A stretch of DNA of 64,000 nucleotides from CAZKWG01 sp964615375 (GTDB lineage: Bacteria; Myxococcota_A; UBA796; CAZKWG01), in contig CAZTOW010000044.1 of NCBI GenBank assembly GCA_964615375.1, positions 17,129-81,128 on the forward strand, given 5' to 3'. This document shows positions 44,392 to 55,402 of the stretch, in pieces; within the stretch, counting starts at the first letter, position 1; each line of letters starts with the position of its first letter. A program made the position numbers and the translations under genes. The notes below the pieces were generated by a model. It ran no database searches. It was not told the DNA's origin and saw only the letters and a list, made by a program, of their open reading frames with translations.

Positions 44392-45225
44392 CTACTGCGC
44401 GGGCGCGTCGAACCAGACCTTCCAGCTCCCGTCCGGCTGCTGGCGCCAGACGGTTACGTACCAGCCGCGGCCCTGCTCGGCCCAGCTCCCGTGGGTGTCG
44501 CGCGCGGTCGCCACCCAGGTCCCCACGGTGTAGCCGGCGTCCCCCGCCGGGGCCCAGCCGGAGTGGACCGGGCGCCAGCGCAGCCCGCGCTCCGGCGAGA
44601 GGGCCTCGCGCATGTCCGGGAGGCTCTCCCGCGGGGAGATCCGCCCCTCGGGCCCCCACTGCGCGCCCTCCGGATCGAAGGTCCGAATCCAGGCGTCGGC
44701 TCCGCCCTGGGCCACCGCCTCGTCGAAGGCGCGGTCCACGACCTCCAGCTCCAGGGCCTCGTCGGCCTTGCCGCGGATGAAGTTGAGCTCGATGGTGCGG
44801 CCCGGCCCCTCGACGGTGGCGCGGAGCAGGTCGTCCTGGCGCGCGTAGGCGATGCGGGTGGGCCAGTCGTGCTCGGGGTTCTCGAAGACGAGCGCGCCCG
44901 GGTCGGGCGGGGGGAAGCTCACCCGGCTCTGGCCGCCCGGCATGGCGGTGTAGGCGTAGCCCGCAACCGGGGCGCCGTCGGTGTTCAGCGGCCCCAGCAG
45001 CAGGACCTCGAAGGCGGTGGTCCGCTCGGCCGTGCCCTCGAAGCCCACGCCCACCAGCACGCTGTCCGCGCGCACCCAGCTCTCCGAGGCGAGCCCGTCC
45101 TCCCGCTCCCAGCGGCCGAGCAGGGTGGCGGGCACCCGGGGCGCGGCGAGCGGGGCGGCGGCGGCGCCATTCGCGGGGGTGCGGTGAGCGCAGGCGAGGG
45201 TGAGCAGGAGGGGCAGCAGGGGCAT
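44392..45225 (-). CDS. Lipoprotein with DUF6265-like and SnoaL/NTF2-like domains
   Basis: 277 residues. MPLLPLLLTLACAHRTPAN (Cys12) is a lipobox. Residues about 30-140 look like the DUF6265/ beta-barrel type: LLGRWEREDGLASESWV, LVFENPEHDWPTRIAYARQ, LRATVEGPGRTIELNFIRG. The C-terminal half (about 150-277) is an NTF2-like domain as in DUF4440 proteins (DEAVAQGGADAWIRTFDPEGAQWG, SPRESLPDMREALS, YVTVWRQQPDGSWKVWFD). Likely an exported binding protein. Function unknown. Confidence 0.68.
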   Translation of the reverse strand: MPLLPLLLTLACAHRTPANGAAAAPLAAPRVPATLLGRWEREDGLASESWVRADSVLVGVGFEGTAERTTAFEVLLLGPLNTDGAPVAGYAYTAMPGGQSRVSFPPPDPGALVFENPEHDWPTRIAYARQDDLLRATVEGPGRTIELNFIRGKADEALELEVVDRAFDEAVAQGGADAWIRTFDPEGAQWGPEGRISPRESLPDMREALSPERGLRWRPVHSGWAPAGDAGYTVGTWVATARDTHGSWAEQGRGWYVTVWRQQPDGSWKVWFDAPAQ

Positions 45226-45380
45226 GGCCCGGATCTAACACCGGGCGCCCGACCCCACAGCTCGGTTGCGCCAGGTTGCGACCCGTAGCGACCCGCGAGG
45301 GGGTCCGACTACGCTCTGTTCATCGTCGACGGTGCGCATCGCCGCCCGCGACGCCCACCCGGAAACCCTGGAGAGAGCCC

Positions 45381-46949
45381 ATGTTCGGTCGTCTCACGCC
45401 GCTCGTCTGTCTGTCCGTCCTCGCCGCCTGCCAGCCCACCGACAAGCCCTCCTGGGAGACCGGGGAGCCCGAAGAGACGGGGGAGCCCGAGGAGACCGGG
45501 GAGCCCGAGGAGACCGGGGAGCCCGAGGAGACCGGCGAGACCGGCGAGCCCACCGACGTGCTGGAGCTGCTCGAGGCCCTGCCCGACCTCGAGGCGCGCG
45601 AGGTGGACGGTTACAGCGGCGTCCGCTTCTTCCGTCTGACCATCACCCAGCCGGTGGACCACGCCGACCCGGACGGCGCCACCTTCGAGCAGAAGCTGAG
45701 CCTCATCCTGCGCGACGCCGCCGGCCCCACCATGTTCCAGACCACGGGCTACGACGACTTCTACGGCGACTCCCAGAGCTCCGTCGCCCAGGCCTACGAG
45801 CTCAACCAGCTCACCATCGACAAGCGCTTCTACGGCTCCTCCGTCCCAGACGACGCCGACTGGTCCATGCTCACCCAGGCGCAGGCCATGGCCGACATGC
45901 ACAAGGTCCGCGAGACCCTGGCCCCCGTGCTCACCGGGCCCTGGATTGGGAAGGGCGACTCGCAGGGCGGGGTGGACATCACGACCTACCGGAGCCAGTA
46001 CCCCGACGACGTGGTCGGCACGCTCGCGTTCACCGCCTCCTTCATGAGCGGCCTGGAGGACCCGGCCTACGCCGCGATCTTCGACACCTTCCCCGCGGAG
46101 TGCCAGGAGGCCCTCGCGGCGCTGCAGGTGGCGATCCTGGGCGAGCGCCGCGCCGAGATCCTGCCCCTGGTGGAGAGCTATGTGGACGACAACGGCGTCG
46201 ATCTGGAGCGCGTGGGCGGCGTGGAGAGCGGGCTGGAGACCACGGCGCTCTCGCTGGCCTGGGTCTTCTGGCAGTACAGCGGGGTGGACTACTGCGACGA
46301 GGTCCCGGCCCCCGACGCGGACATCGAGGACATCCACGACTTCTACCAGACCCACGTCGGCATCGTCTCCGCCGATGACTCCTTCTTCGACTACTACGCC
46401 TCCTACTACTACCAGGTGCAGGCCGAGCTGGGCACGCCGCTCATCCCCCAGGATCACCTGGCCGGGCTGCTGTCGGAGGAGGTGGTGGACATCGAGAGCG
46501 GGCTGCTCCCCGACGGCGTGGCGACGCCCGGCTTCTCGGCGACCACGCCCGCGGTGCTGGACTGGGTGGCGACCGAGGCCAGCGAGCTCCTCTTCGTGTA
46601 CGGATCCTACGACCCCTGGAGCGGCGGGATGCCCGCGGTCGAGGGCAACGACGGCGTCGAGCTCCTGATCATCGAGGAGGCCAGCCACAGCGGCGCCGGC
46701 TACCGCGCCCTGGACGGCGAGAACCTGGAGCGCTTCGACGCGAAGATGGCGGAGTGGACGGGCGCTCCTGCCGCTCGACCCGAGCTCCTCCGCGCAGGCC
46801 TCGCCGAGCTGCGCCCCATGCCCTTGCCCGCGCGCCTCGCCCTCCGGCAGAGTGTTCAGGGGGAGGCGGCGTGGAGCTGCGGCTTGTGGACGGACGGGTC
46901 GACCTCGGCGAGCGGCGGGTGCTCCGCGCAGGGGCAGAGCACGCGCTGA
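45381..46949 (+). CDS. Lipoprotein peptidase of the S37 (PS-10) type
   Basis: 522 residues. MFGRLTPLVCLSVLAACQPT ends with a lipobox (Cys17), followed by a tandem EETGEP linker (about 28-55). The hydrolase domain follows the S37 secreted tripeptidyl-aminopeptidase plan: PVDHADPDGATFEQKLSLI, IGKGDSQGGVDITTYRSQYP with nucleophile S194, FVYGSYDPWSGGMPAVEG with D411, and EEASHSGAGYRALD with H436. A cell-surface peptidase that trims peptides from the N-terminus is likely. Its 3' end overlaps the next gene by 79 bases in another frame, so the last 25 residues, which look unfolded, may have arisen by stop-codon loss. Confidence 0.85.
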   Translation: MFGRLTPLVCLSVLAACQPTDKPSWETGEPEETGEPEETGEPEETGEPEETGETGEPTDVLELLEALPDLEAREVDGYSGVRFFRLTITQPVDHADPDGATFEQKLSLILRDAAGPTMFQTTGYDDFYGDSQSSVAQAYELNQLTIDKRFYGSSVPDDADWSMLTQAQAMADMHKVRETLAPVLTGPWIGKGDSQGGVDITTYRSQYPDDVVGTLAFTASFMSGLEDPAYAAIFDTFPAECQEALAALQVAILGERRAEILPLVESYVDDNGVDLERVGGVESGLETTALSLAWVFWQYSGVDYCDEVPAPDADIEDIHDFYQTHVGIVSADDSFFDYYASYYYQVQAELGTPLIPQDHLAGLLSEEVVDIESGLLPDGVATPGFSATTPAVLDWVATEASELLFVYGSYDPWSGGMPAVEGNDGVELLIIEEASHSGAGYRALDGENLERFDAKMAEWTGAPAARPELLRAGLAELRPMPLPARLALRQSVQGEAAWSCGLWTDGSTSASGGCSAQGQSTR

Positions 46950-49894
46950 CCGCGCAGGAGGTCGCGCTGCTCCAGCACCTCGCCGAGCGGGCGGGGCGGA
47001 CGGTGGGGCGGGAGGAGCTCTGCCGCGCCGTCTGGGGGGAGGCGCGGCCGGACTCGCGGGCGCTGGACTTCGCGGTGCGGCGCCTGCGCGAGAAGCTGGA
47101 GCCCGATCCACGCAACCCGAGGGTGCTGCTCAGCCTGCGCGGGGCGGGGCTGCGCCTGGTCCTCCCGGGGCCGGACGCTCCCCCCGTGGACGAGGGGCCC
47201 CGCCTGCTCACGCTCGGCGCGATCACGGTGGACCTGGAGAGCGGCGAGGTCGAGGGCGGGGGAGGGGAGCGGAGGCTCACGCCCCAGGAGCTGCGGCTGC
47301 TCCGGCTCCTGGCGGAGCGACCGGGGGAGCTGGTGACGCAGGCGGAGGCGCTGGAGCATGATCTCGGATATCGATCGGGGACCCGAACCCATACCCTGGA
47401 TACGACCCTGGCCCGCCTGAGGGCCCAGGTCGAGCGCGATCCGTCGCGCCCACGGCACCTCGTCACGGTGCGCGGGCGCGGGCTGCGCCTGGACCTCTGG
47501 CCGCACAACCTCCCCGAGTCGCCGCGCGCGATGCTCGGGCGGGACCTGGAGCTGGCCCGCGCGCGCTCGCTCTCCGAGGGGGCCGCGATCCTCACGATCA
47601 CAGGCCCCGGCGGCGTGGGCAAGACCCGGCTCCTGCTGGCCCTGGGGCGCGCCCTGCTGGCCCGCGGCGGGCTGATGGGCGGGCTGTGGCTCCTGGACCT
47701 CAGCTCGGCGCGCAGCGGGGCGGAGCTGGTGCAGGCCCTGGCCAGCCTGCTGGCCCTGCCGCTCCCCGAGCGGGACCTGCTGGCGCCGAGGACCCTGGAG
47801 CGGGTCGGGCGGGCGGCCGGCGCGCGCGGGCGAGGGGCCTTCCTCCTCGACAACCTGGAGCAGATCCACGACGCCGCGACCGCGGTCTCGGGGCTGGCGG
47901 CGGCGAGCCCGGAGCTGGTCTGGCTCTGCACCAGCCGGCACCGCCTGGACCTCCCCGAGGAGCGGGTGCTGGAGCTCGGCCCCCTGGCCCAGCCCGACGC
48001 CGAGCGCCTCCTCGTGCAGGTGGCCAGCGCGTGCGGGGCGCTGAGCCTGGACGGGCAGGTGGTGGCGGCGCTGGCGGAGCGGCTGGGGGGCCTGCCGCTG
48101 GCCATCGAGCTGGCGGCGGCGCGGGCCGGGCTGCTGGGGGCGGAGGCGGTGCTGGCTCGGCTGGACCGACAGCTCGACCTGCTGGCCCAGGGGGGACGAC
48201 CCCACCGGCACAGCTCGCTGCGCCTGAGCGTGGAGAGCTCCTGGGCGCTGCTCGACGCGGACCAGCAGAGCGCGCTCGCGCGTCTCTCTGCGTTACACCA
48301 GCCTTTCTCCTGGGATGCCGCCGAGGCTGCCCTGGGGCCCGGTCTGGACCCCGCCCTGCTCCTCCCCGCGCTGCGCGCCCGCTCCCTGCTCCAGGACGCC
48401 GAGGGCCCGGGCGGGGAGCCCCGATTCGCCATGCTGGTCTCCATCCGACAGCTCGCCGCCGAGCGCCTGGAGGAGCGCGGGGAGCGGTCGGCGGTGCGGG
48501 CGAGGGTGCTGGCCTACATGGCGCGCTACGCCACCACGCTCTTCGCGGGCACCGAGGGGCCTGAGCCGGACGAGGCGCGCCAGGTGATGCGCTTCGACCT
48601 GCCCGCCTTCGAGGACATCTGGGGGGAGGCCGGGGATCCCGAGGACGCGGTCCGGATCGGACTCGCGCTGTTGCGCTTCCTCAAGAGCCTGGGCTTGAGT
48701 GCACACGTTGGGCGCATGGCCACCGCGATCCGCGCGTCCTGTGGCGATGACCTGCTCGCCACGCGCGAGCGGGCCCTGCTCTGGGGCTGGCTGCTCTACG
48801 CGGCGACCGACGAGCAGATCCCTGACCGTGGACCCCTCATCGACGTGCTCGTCCGCCACGCGCGCGAGCGAGGGGACCCGGAGGTCCTCTGCGTCGCGCT
48901 CATGAGCTCCTGCGTGTTCCACCGGCTGAAGGGTGAGGATCTGGCGCGTGGGGACGCGCACGGACGGGAGGCGAGGGAGATCGCTCGGATCGCGGGGCTG
49001 ACCTACCTGCAGATCTGGTGTGGCATGCAGCTCGTGGAGTACGGGGTGCTCTCGCTCGAAGATGGGGGGCGCGTGCTGGAGCGGGAGCTCCGTCGGGCTG
49101 AGCAGCTCGGCTCCCTGGCGCTGGTCATCCTGATCCGGTTCTCGCTGGCGCGGAGCTGCACGCGGCGGGGCGACCATGAGCGCGCACGCCACCTCCTGCT
49201 GCTCAACCTGGAGACGTCGCGGCGCAGCCCCGAACCAGGGCGGCAGGTCCGGTTCCTGGGTTGGCTGGCGCTCGTGGAGATGGAGCTCGGGGAGCTCGCC
49301 GCTGCGGAGGAGGCGCTACGGCAGGGCCTCGTGCTGAGCCGGGAGATCGGGTCGGGCGCCTTCGAGGCGGTGATCCTGCGGGACTGGGCGCTCGTGTTTC
49401 TGATCCGCGGAGAGCAGAGCGCAGCGGAGCGCGCGCTTCAGGAGGCGGAGCGCGCGTCCCGGTCGGCGCGGGTCCCGGAGGAGCTGGTCGTCATCCGAGC
49501 CTATCAGGGGCTGGAGCGCCAGCTTCGCGGCGACCTGCCAACGGCCGAGGCGCGCTACGAGGAGACCCTGGAGCGCATGTACAGGGATGACATGGTGGAG
49601 CTTCGGTGCGCGGCCCTCAGCTGGCAGGCGATCCTCCTGGGCGAGATCGCGCCTCATCGGCGGGGCGCCACGATCGAGCGGCTTCACGGCGTGTCGGCCA
49701 GCCCTGGCGTGCCGGAGGCGGCCCGCTCCATGGCGACGCTGCTGGCCCGGGTGGAGCGGGAGCCCGCGGCGGTGCTCGCCGAGCTGGAGGCCCGCGCGGC
49801 CCGGGGGCTGGAGCCCTGTTATCAGCGACTCACGGCCATCCTGCTGCGTCGGCGGGCCGCGGCGCTGCTGGCGCTGGCCGAGGTGTCCGGCTGA
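46871..49894 (+). CDS. STAND-type transcription regulator with two tandem OmpR-type winged helices
   Basis: 1007 residues from GTG 46871 after GGGGGAGGC. Two successive winged-helix Trans_reg_C domains: residues about 1-98 (ALTAQEVALLQHLAERAGRT, REELCRAVWGE, LDFAVRRLREKLE, RGAGLRLVLPG) and about 108-215 (RLTPQELRLLRLLAERPGEL, TLARLRAQVERD, RGRGLRLDLWP). Then an NB-ARC-type NTPase with GPGGVGKT at 245-252, FLLDNLEQIHD and GGLPLAIELAAARAGLL, and a TPR-like helical repeat region to the end. This is the AfsR/COG3903-type sensor-switch layout. Target and signal unknown. Confidence 0.86.
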   Translation: MELRLVDGRVDLGERRVLRAGAEHALTAQEVALLQHLAERAGRTVGREELCRAVWGEARPDSRALDFAVRRLREKLEPDPRNPRVLLSLRGAGLRLVLPGPDAPPVDEGPRLLTLGAITVDLESGEVEGGGGERRLTPQELRLLRLLAERPGELVTQAEALEHDLGYRSGTRTHTLDTTLARLRAQVERDPSRPRHLVTVRGRGLRLDLWPHNLPESPRAMLGRDLELARARSLSEGAAILTITGPGGVGKTRLLLALGRALLARGGLMGGLWLLDLSSARSGAELVQALASLLALPLPERDLLAPRTLERVGRAAGARGRGAFLLDNLEQIHDAATAVSGLAAASPELVWLCTSRHRLDLPEERVLELGPLAQPDAERLLVQVASACGALSLDGQVVAALAERLGGLPLAIELAAARAGLLGAEAVLARLDRQLDLLAQGGRPHRHSSLRLSVESSWALLDADQQSALARLSALHQPFSWDAAEAALGPGLDPALLLPALRARSLLQDAEGPGGEPRFAMLVSIRQLAAERLEERGERSAVRARVLAYMARYATTLFAGTEGPEPDEARQVMRFDLPAFEDIWGEAGDPEDAVRIGLALLRFLKSLGLSAHVGRMATAIRASCGDDLLATRERALLWGWLLYAATDEQIPDRGPLIDVLVRHARERGDPEVLCVALMSSCVFHRLKGEDLARGDAHGREAREIARIAGLTYLQIWCGMQLVEYGVLSLEDGGRVLERELRRAEQLGSLALVILIRFSLARSCTRRGDHERARHLLLLNLETSRRSPEPGRQVRFLGWLALVEMELGELAAAEEALRQGLVLSREIGSGAFEAVILRDWALVFLIRGEQSAAERALQEAERASRSARVPEELVVIRAYQGLERQLRGDLPTAEARYEETLERMYRDDMVELRCAALSWQAILLGEIAPHRRGATIERLHGVSASPGVPEAARSMATLLARVEREPAAVLAELEARAARGLEPCYQRLTAILLRRRAAALLALAEVSG

Positions 49895-49978
49895 TCGCGC
49901 CTCGCGGCCGAACGAGCGGGTCCGGCGTGTTCGCATTAAGATGAGCTGATCTCAAAGACCCGGCCCCCTGGAGACCTG

Positions 49979-50659
49979 ATGCGCGCCACGACGCTGACCC
50001 GAACCCTCCTCCCGATCCTGATGTTCAGCCTCGCGGCCTGTGACAAGACCGGCGAGTCCTCCGACGAGAAGAAGGAGGCCACCGAGCAGAAGAGCCCCTC
50101 CAGCGTGCCCACGGGCGAGGCCGGGCGCGGCGTGCAGCCTGGGCAGGGCGCCTGGCGGGTGTTCCTGATCCTGGACACCTCCGCCGATCACTCCTTCTTC
50201 GCCCCCGAGCAGGCGCTGACGCGCGTGCTGGACGGCACGGGCATCAAGGTGGTGCGCGCCTGGGCCCTGGGCCCGGTGGAGATCAAGAACGACGCGGGCG
50301 AGGTCATCGCGACCGTGGACCTGAAGAACGTCACCGACCAGGGCAAGGGCTACGTCTTCATCGAGGACGGCCGCATCCCCGACTTCGTCGCGCCCGCCTC
50401 GTTGCCCTTCGTGCTCCAGCAGGCCTCGGCCTACTACGGCACGCAGATCAAGATGAACAACGGGCGCAACGCCGGCGCGGGCATGGGGGCCGGCGGCGGC
50501 GGCATGGGCGCGGCGGCGAGCAAGATCAAGGGCAACAAGATCCCGAGCGCCGTCAAGAACGGCAAGGGGATGAAGATGCAGAAGGGGGCCGCCGGGGCGC
50601 GCAAGGTGGGCAGCAAGCCCACCGAAGAGGTGACCGGCGAGGGCACCACGGAGCAGTGA
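49979..50659 (+). CDS. Lipoprotein with Gly/Lys-rich tail, function unknown
   Basis: 226 residues; MRATTLTRTLLPILMFSLAACDKT gives lipobox Cys21. A charged linker and a compact domain (GAWRVFLILDTSADHSFFAPEQAL, KVVRAWALGPVEIKND, GKGYVFIEDGRIPDF) are followed by a Gly/Met/Ala-rich and basic tail (MGAGGGGMGAAASKIKGNKI). No family recognised. May interact with nucleic acid or anionic polymer through the basic tail, but this is only a charge observation. Rhodanese gene follows after 55 bases. Confidence 0.6.
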   Translation: MRATTLTRTLLPILMFSLAACDKTGESSDEKKEATEQKSPSSVPTGEAGRGVQPGQGAWRVFLILDTSADHSFFAPEQALTRVLDGTGIKVVRAWALGPVEIKNDAGEVIATVDLKNVTDQGKGYVFIEDGRIPDFVAPASLPFVLQQASAYYGTQIKMNNGRNAGAGMGAGGGGMGAAASKIKGNKIPSAVKNGKGMKMQKGAAGARKVGSKPTEEVTGEGTTEQ

Positions 50660-50714
50660 GCTCTTCTCTGGCCCCGAGGCCGTGTTAAAAGCCAGCGGCA
50701 GGAGGTCTCTGTCG

Positions 50715-51206
50715 ATGGGTCTGCGCAGCCTGGCGAAGAAGATGATCGGGCAGGTCCTGGGTCGCGGGGAGGCGCCGGCCCGGCCCGCGCCCGCGCCCAC
50801 ACGGCCCGCGCCCCCGACCGCGTCCCCGGTGAAGGTCGTCGAGGCCGCCCCGGGCGAGCCGGTGGCCGACGGCGAGGCTCTGGCCACCATCGAGTGCGGG
50901 GCCCAGGAGCTGAAGGAGCGCCTGGACGCCGGCGAGACCGTGGTCATCGTGGACGTGCGCGAGCCCTTCGAGACCCAGCAGGGCATCCTGCCCCACGCCC
51001 GCCTCATCCCCCTGCGCCAGCTCTACGAGCGCTGGGAGGAGCTGAAGGACGCCAACGAGATCGTCTGCTACTGCGCGGGCGGCGGGCGCTCGCTGGAGGC
51101 GGCGACCTTCCTGCGCCAGAAGGGCCTGTTCAACGCCACCAGCATGGAGGGGGGGATGTTCGCCTGGCGGAGCGTCAACGGCCAGGTGGTCATGCCCGGG
51201 ACGTGA
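50715..51206 (+). CDS. Rhodanese-like domain protein
   Basis: 163 residues from ATG 50715 (AGGAGG nine bases before). An N-terminal Pro/Ala-rich linker precedes the rhodanese domain: ELKERLDAGETVVIVDVREPFE, HARLIPLRQL and the active loop VCYCAGGGRSLEAATFLRQKG with the catalytic Cys. Sulfur-transfer from thiosulfate or persulfide is the family role. Overlaps the next gene (GTGA). An ETHE1-like persulfide dioxygenase is encoded at 6605 but far away. Confidence 0.88.
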   Translation: MGLRSLAKKMIGQVLGRGEAPARPAPAPTRPAPPTASPVKVVEAAPGEPVADGEALATIECGAQELKERLDAGETVVIVDVREPFETQQGILPHARLIPLRQLYERWEELKDANEIVCYCAGGGRSLEAATFLRQKGLFNATSMEGGMFAWRSVNGQVVMPGT

Positions 51207-51982
51207 GCGCGCCGCTGCTGATCGTCGGTCGGGGGCGCATCGGCTCCCTCTTCGCCGACCTGGCCGCGGCGCAGGGGCTGGCGCACAGGGCGCTCTCGCG
51301 GGCGGATCTGCCGGGGCCCCTCGGAGAGCCGGGCGCGGGGCCGGCGCTGGTGTGTACGCGCAACGACGACCTGGACGGCTTGCTGCCCCTGGTCCACCCG
51401 TCCCGCCACGCGCACCTGGTCTTCGTGCAGAACGGGATGCTGCGCCCGTGGCTGGAGGCGCGAGGGCTGCAGGGCGCGACCCAGGGTCTGCTCTACGTGG
51501 CGGTGCCGCGGGTGGGCGCGCCCCCGGAGCCGGGCGGAGAGAGCCTGCTCTGGGGCCCGCATGCCGAGGTGGTGGCGGCGCTGCTCCAGCGCGGGGGCGT
51601 CGCCGCGCGGGCGACCACGGACGCGGCGGAGTACGCGCGGGCCTCGGCCTACAAGTTCTCCTGGAACGCGGCCTTCGGGCTGATCGGGCAGGCGACGGGC
51701 CTGCCGGTGGGGGCGGTCGCGGAGCGGGAGCCCGAGGCCGTGAGGGCGCTCTGCGCGGAGATGGCGCCGGTCCTGGGCGCCGCCCTGGGCGTGGACCTGG
51801 ACGGCGCGCACATGGCCGAGCACGGCCTGGCCTACGCGCGACGGATCCCGGCCTACAAGGCCAGCTTGAAGGAGTGGCGCTGGCGGAACGGCTGGCTGGT
51901 GGAGGAGGCGCGCGCGCGCGGCGTGGCCCTGCCCGAGCACGCCGGCTGGCTGGCCCGCGCCGGAGGGGCGCCTCGTGGCTGA
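51203..51982 (+). CDS. Ketopantoate-reductase-like (PanE/ApbA) dehydrogenase
   Basis: 259 residues from GTG 51203. N-terminal APLLIVGRGRIGSLFADLAAAQG is the NADPH-binding GxGxxG, VFVQNGMLRPWLEARGLQG matches the ketopantoate-reductase 'QNG' loop, and YKFSWNAAFGLIGQATGLPVG carries the catalytic Lys (K in YKFSWN) of the C-terminal domain. Shorter than E. coli PanE (303). Pantothenate synthesis is a candidate, but the substrate could differ. Coupled by overlap to both neighbours. Confidence 0.75.
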   Translation: MSAPLLIVGRGRIGSLFADLAAAQGLAHRALSRADLPGPLGEPGAGPALVCTRNDDLDGLLPLVHPSRHAHLVFVQNGMLRPWLEARGLQGATQGLLYVAVPRVGAPPEPGGESLLWGPHAEVVAALLQRGGVAARATTDAAEYARASAYKFSWNAAFGLIGQATGLPVGAVAEREPEAVRALCAEMAPVLGAALGVDLDGAHMAEHGLAYARRIPAYKASLKEWRWRNGWLVEEARARGVALPEHAGWLARAGGAPRG

Positions 51983-52826
51983 GAACCCGCTGGTCAAGGT
52001 CCCGGGCGCCCTCCCCGCGCTGAACGCGGTCAACCAGCTCCGCCGCCGCGTGGAGGGCCGGATCCGCAGCTTCGACGTGCTGCGCTGGGCGGAGGTCCCC
52101 TACGGCCCCGACCCCGCGCAGCGGCTCTGGTTCTGGCAGCTCGACGACCTGGGGCCGCGCGACGGCTGGCCGGCGGTGCTGCTGGTCCACGGCGGCGGCT
52201 GGGTGGAGGGGAGCTGGGAGAGCTTCGAGGCCCTCGGCCCCACCCTGGCCCACCGCGGGCTGATGGCGGTGGCCATGGACTACCGGCTGGCCCCGGACCA
52301 CCGCTGGCCCGCGCAGCGCGAGGACATGACGCTGGCCCTGGACGTCCTGCGCCACGCCCAGGTGGATGTAGAACGGATCGCGCTGTGGGGGCACTCGGCG
52401 GGCGGGCACCTGGCCCTGGACGCCGCCCTCCGCCAGCCGGAGCTCGTGCGCTGCGTGGTCGCGCTGGGCGCCCCCACCGATCTCGCCCGCCTGGAGGAGG
52501 AGGGGCCGGACGAGCTCTCGCAGGTCTTCGCGCGCGCGCAGCTCCGCGAGGCGAGCCCGCTCTACGCCGAGGGGCGGCTCCCGCCCACCCTGCTGGTCCA
52601 CGGCGAGCGCGACCGCGTCGTCTCGGTGGAGCAGGCCCGCGCGCTGGCTCGCCGGCGTCCCGATCAGGTGGAGCTCATCGAGGTCCCCGACGGCGATCAC
52701 GGGCTCCGCTGGCCGATCCTGCCCTGCCTGGCCGCGCGACGCCGGGCGATGGACTGGATGATCGCGAAGCTGGACCCCGCCCCGCGGGGCAGCAAGTGGA
52801 AGATCCGGCGGAAGAAGAAGCGCTGA
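51975..52826 (+). CDS. Alpha/beta hydrolase, hormone-sensitive-lipase type (BD-FAE/HSL-like)
   Basis: 283 residues, GTG 51975 within the end of the previous gene. Oxyanion box LLVHGGGWVEGSW (HGGGW), nucleophile IALWGHSAGGHLALD, acid in LLVHGERDRVVS and His in DGDHGLRWP. These are the features of HSL/kynurenine-formamidase-like esterases. No signal peptide, so cytoplasmic; a strongly basic C-terminus (SKWKIRRKKKR). Substrate unknown. Confidence 0.85.
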   Translation: MAENPLVKVPGALPALNAVNQLRRRVEGRIRSFDVLRWAEVPYGPDPAQRLWFWQLDDLGPRDGWPAVLLVHGGGWVEGSWESFEALGPTLAHRGLMAVAMDYRLAPDHRWPAQREDMTLALDVLRHAQVDVERIALWGHSAGGHLALDAALRQPELVRCVVALGAPTDLARLEEEGPDELSQVFARAQLREASPLYAEGRLPPTLLVHGERDRVVSVEQARALARRRPDQVELIEVPDGDHGLRWPILPCLAARRRAMDWMIAKLDPAPRGSKWKIRRKKKR

Positions 52827-52840
52827 GCCGCGCCCGGCGC

Positions 52841-53769
52841 TCAGGAGAGCGGCCAGTCCTCGGGGGCCCAGTCGCCGACGGCGTGGACCTCCGGCTCCAG
52901 GGTGACGCCGAAGCGCTCGCGCACCGTGTCGCGAGCTAATCTGATTAGTTTAAGCGTGTCCGAGGCGCGGGCGTGGCCCAGGTTCACGATGAAATTGGCG
53001 TGCTTCTCGCTGATCTGCGCGTCGCCGATGCGGGCGCCCTTGAGGCCGGCGGCCTCGATCAGGCGGCCGGCGTGGTCTCCGGGCGGGTTCTTGAACACGC
53101 TCCCGCAGGAGGGCAGCTCGAGCGGCTGGGTGGCCTTGCGGCGGGCGAGGTGGTGGGCGACGGCGGCGCGCTCCTCGTCCACGCCCTCGCGGGAGAGGCG
53201 CAGGGTGGCGCGGGTGACGATGGCGCCCGCGGGGAGCTGGGCGTGGCGGTAGCGGAAGTGGAGATCATCCACGTGTAACGTCGTGTTACGGCCGCCGGGC
53301 AGGACGACGTCGACACGCAGCACCCGCGCCCCGATCTCGCCGAGGGCGGTGCCGGCGTTCAGCCGGATCGCCCCGCCCACGGTGCCGGGCACGCCGGCCA
53401 GGGAGGCGAGGCCGCAGAGGCCCTGCTGCTCGACGCGGCGCAGCAGGACGGCGTTCAGCAGCCCGCCCCCGGCCTCGACCACGGGAAGGCCGTCCTCCTC
53501 GCCGAAGCGGGCCTCGCGCAGCTCGCCCACCAGCCGCAGGGCGAGGCCGCGGATCCCGACGTCGCTGACCAGCAGGTTGCTGCCGTTGCCGACCACGGTG
53601 AGCGGCACATTCATGGCTTGTAACGCCGACAGCTGCGCGGTGGTGGCGACGTCCACCCAGAGGTCCGCCGGACCGCCGATGCGCCAGAAGCCCTTCGTCG
53701 CGAGGGGGAGGTCCGCGCGCGGCTCCAGCCCGAGGGCGACCAGGGCCGCCGCGAGCCGCTCGCGATCGA

Positions 53770-53773
<4 letters not shown>
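52841..53773 (-). CDS. murB: UDP-N-acetylmuramate dehydrogenase MurB
   Basis: FAD enzyme that reduces UDP-GlcNAc-enolpyruvate in peptidoglycan synthesis. 310 residues from GTG 53773. FAD-binding TTKGFWRIGGPADLWV region and LTVVGNGSNLLVSD, GLASLAGVPGTVGGAIRLNAG, catalytic serine in SCGSVFKNPPGDHAGRLIE (S225), ISEKHANFIVNLG and the Glu near the end (LEPEVHAVG). Typical length. The start overlaps the aldehyde dehydrogenase stop by 4 bases. Carries GTAAC-N5-GTTAC copy 4 in coding sequence. Confidence 0.96.
53275..53289. repeat. Interrupted palindrome GTAAC-N5-GTTAC, copy 4
   Basis: GTAAC GTCGT GTTAC inside murB. On the gene's coding strand it encodes RNTTL, again including a TTA leucine codon. 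A lone tGTAACgcc half-site follows at 53617. Confidence 0.6.
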
Positions 53774-55329
<1,556 letters not shown>

Positions 55330-55402
55330 GCGCGCTCCCGGGGGAAGTTGCGGGCGGAGGCCCAGCACAGGGACGGGAGGCTAACGTGTCGGGGGCGCGC
55401 CG

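Noticed and set aside
45253..45300. Short repeats GGTTGCG/GCGACCC before the S37 peptidase gene
   Set aside because: Only two imperfect copies of each, in a small divergent gap; no dyad or known operator, so not reported as a site.
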